The notes under the pieces: generated by a model | Told to the model about the DNA's origin: nothing | Database searches by the model: none | The model's input: the letters and a program-made list of their open reading frames with translations, nothing else | Made by a program: the position numbers and the translations under genes | Shown: piece after piece, positions 31,404 through 32,605 of the stretch | Layout: each line of letters starts with the position of its first letter | Numbering within the stretch: position 1 is the first letter of the stretch | Assembly: GCA_035556495.1 (NCBI GenBank) | Contig: DATMEW010000058.1 | Coordinates: 1 to 32,605 of the forward strand | Length of the DNA: 32,605 bases | Reading direction: 5' to 3' | DNA from: CANKHJ01 sp035556495 | GTDB taxonomy: Bacteria; Pseudomonadota; Alphaproteobacteria; Rhizobiales; Xanthobacteraceae

Positions 31404-31559
31404 ATGGAAGCTTTGATCGCAATGGCCGTTGGCCTTCTTCTCGCCGTCCCCATCGTCGTCCTGCTCCGGCGGCGTCAGGCAACGCGCGCAACGAAACGCG
31501 AACCGGAAGTGCCCGCCTCGCGCCAGCATCGCCGCGCGATAGAACGCCGCAACTCGTGA
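31404..31559 (+). CDS. Possible membrane microprotein upstream of DUF3572 gene
   Basis: A 51-residue frame: MEALIAMAVGLLLAVPIVVL gives one transmembrane helix near the N-terminus, followed by a strongly basic tail (LRRRQATRATKREPEVPASR). The helix-then-positive-charge layout is that of a real type-I-like small membrane protein rather than random coding. The ribosome site is poor (GGAAC nine bases before the ATG) and no homolog is recalled, so it remains tentative. It precedes the DUF3572 gene by 60 bases in the same direction and could share its transcript. Confidence 0.4.
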   Translation: MEALIAMAVGLLLAVPIVVLLRRRQATRATKREPEVPASRQHRRAIERRNS

Positions 31560-31619
31560 ACGCGACCCGGAGCCGAGACCGCCCGCCGGGCGTCACCCGC
31601 AAGATCATCAGGACCGACA

Positions 31620-31955
31620 ATGGCCCGTGACCGCAAAACAAGCGCCGCCCATCCCAAAGGCAAGGCGGGACTTTCCCAGACGGACGCGGCCGAGTCCGTC
31701 GCCATTCAGGCGCTTGGCTTCCTTGCCGCGGACCCGGAGCGGCTGGGCCTGTTCCTGTCCCTCACCGGCGTCGGGCCGGAATCCCTGCGTACGGCGGCAG
31801 CCACTCCGGAATTTCTTTCCGCCGTGCTGGACCATATGATCAGCGACGACACACTGCTGCTGGACTTCGCCGCCGCCAGCAGCTTCCGCCCGGAAGACGT
31901 GGTGCGGGCGCAGGCGGTCCTGGGGCATCGGCCATGGGAGCGGGACATCCCCTGA
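31620..31955 (+). CDS. DUF3572 family protein
   Basis: A 111-residue protein with the DUF3572 pattern: AESVAIQALGFLAADPERLGLFLSLTGVGPESLRTAA, then PEFLSAVLDHMISDDTLLLDFAA and PEDVVRAQAVLGHRPWERDIP. It is soluble and helical, with a basic disordered N-terminus. Function is unknown. The gene is found next to divK/pleD and dinB across Rhizobiales, and here its end overlaps the dinB start by 22 bases, implying translational coupling. Confidence 0.88.
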   Translation: MARDRKTSAAHPKGKAGLSQTDAAESVAIQALGFLAADPERLGLFLSLTGVGPESLRTAAATPEFLSAVLDHMISDDTLLLDFAAASSFRPEDVVRAQAVLGHRPWERDIP

Positions 31956-32605
31956 GCGGCGCCGACGCGACCGCCCGGGACGTGCCGGGGTTCTGCCGGG
32001 ATTGCGGCGCCCGTGCCGAGGCCATGCCGTCACATCGCTGCGGAACATGCGGCTCTCCGCGCCTGTTGCGCCACGCGGCAATCGACTGTCTCGCCGTTGC
32101 CCACATCGACTGCGACGCCTTCTATGCCGCAATCGAGAAGCGCGACGATCCCTCGCTGCTCGACAAGCCGCTGATCATCGGCGGCGGCAAACGCGGCGTG
32201 GTCTCCACCGCCTGCTACATCGCCCGCACCTATGGCGTGCGCTCCGCAATGCCGATGTTCGAGGCCCGGCGGCTGTGTCCCCACGCGACCGTGATCCGGC
32301 CGGACATGGCCAAATATGTCGCCGTGGGGCGCGAGGTGCGGGCCATGATGCTGGCGCTCACACCGCTGGTGGAGCCGCTGTCCATCGACGAGGCGTTTCT
32401 CGATCTCTCCGGCACCGAGCGGCTGCATGGCGCAAGCCCGGCGCGAACGCTGGCCCGCTTTCAGAACGAGGTCGAACGCCGGCTCGGCATCAGCGTCTCG
32501 GTCGGCCTGTCCCACAACAAATTCCTGGCGAAGATCGCCTCCGACCTCGACAAGCCGCGCGGCTTCGCCGTGCTCGGCCGCGACGAGGCCGCCGCCTTTC
32601 TGGCG
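31934..32605 (+). CDS. dinB: DinB, DNA polymerase IV (5' part, 3' end outside window)
   Basis: The first 224 codons of a Y-family translesion polymerase. The palm motifs are AHIDCDAFYAAIEKRDDP (first catalytic Asp) and LSIDEAFLDLSG (second Asp-Glu pair), with VSTACYIARTYGVRSAMP and SVGLSHNKFLAKIASDLDKPRGF. Before the polymerase core, an extension of about 55 residues carries a four-cysteine zinc ribbon (FCRDCGARA...RCGTCGSPRLLRH), a feature of Rhizobiales DinB absent from E. coli DinB. ATG 31934 is the start that includes it and overlaps the DUF3572 end. The frame is open through base 32605. Confidence 0.95.
   Translation, partial: MGAGHPLSGADATARDVPGFCRDCGARAEAMPSHRCGTCGSPRLLRHAAIDCLAVAHIDCDAFYAAIEKRDDPSLLDKPLIIGGGKRGVVSTACYIARTYGVRSAMPMFEARRLCPHATVIRPDMAKYVAVGREVRAMMLALTPLVEPLSIDEAFLDLSGTERLHGASPARTLARFQNEVERRLGISVSVGLSHNKFLAKIASDLDKPRGFAVLGRDEAAAFLA

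Overview
The window is ordinary high-GC chromosomal DNA from an alphaproteobacterium, most likely in or near the Hyphomicrobiales (Rhizobiales). The evidence is synteny and family content: a plsY-dprA-topA-rnr-DUF983-Nudix-rpmG block, a divK-pleD pair, a DUF3572-dinB pair, a DUF1127 microprotein, and remnants of two extragenic repeat types common in this order. No species can be named. There is no phage, IS element, CRISPR array, rRNA or tRNA that I can see.

Layout. 1-2.0 kb: the 3' part of uvrA, then a strikingly AT-rich gene (1489-2007) that looks like a transferred uracil-DNA-glycosylase-superfamily protein. 2.0-5.0 kb: a DTW-domain tRNA modification enzyme, a hexapeptide acetyltransferase, a PAP2 phosphatase, an unknown membrane protein and a DUF1127 microprotein. 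5.1-9.4 kb: a SET-domain methyltransferase with a histone-H1-like tail (minus), a phytoene-dehydrogenase-like flavoprotein, two small unknowns and an MsrQ-like haem membrane protein. 9.5-12.7 kb: a probable aromatic-ring catabolism cluster, with a flavin monooxygenase divergent from a LigB-type extradiol dioxygenase translationally coupled to a dienelactone-hydrolase-like enzyme. 12.7-16.6 kb: a basic RHH-like small protein, a PfpI/DJ-1 protein, RuvX, an exported glycine-zipper protein and AidB.

16.65-26.9 kb is the housekeeping block: a fused aspartate carbamoyltransferase, plsY, dprA, a small conserved minus-strand gene, topA, rnr, DUF983 and a NUDT19-like Nudix hydrolase. 26.9-32.6 kb: a GMC oxidoreductase, rpmG, pleD and divK (minus), a possible membrane microprotein, DUF3572, and dinB running off the end.

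The most interesting item is the aspartate carbamoyltransferase at 16654-18090. It joins an E. coli PyrB-type catalytic chain to the four-cysteine zinc domain of PyrI, lacks the PyrI nucleotide-binding domain, and stands alone where pyrB-pyrC is normally expected. Secondary points are the AT-rich glycosylase-like gene beside uvrA, H1-like Lys/Ala tails on three separate proteins (SET protein, TopA, RNase R), and palindromic operator-like sites ahead of the DUF1127 gene and in the RHH/PfpI intergenic region. DNA repair and processing genes are well represented (uvrA, the UDG-like gene, ruvX, aidB, dprA, topA, dinB), but they are not arranged as one operon.
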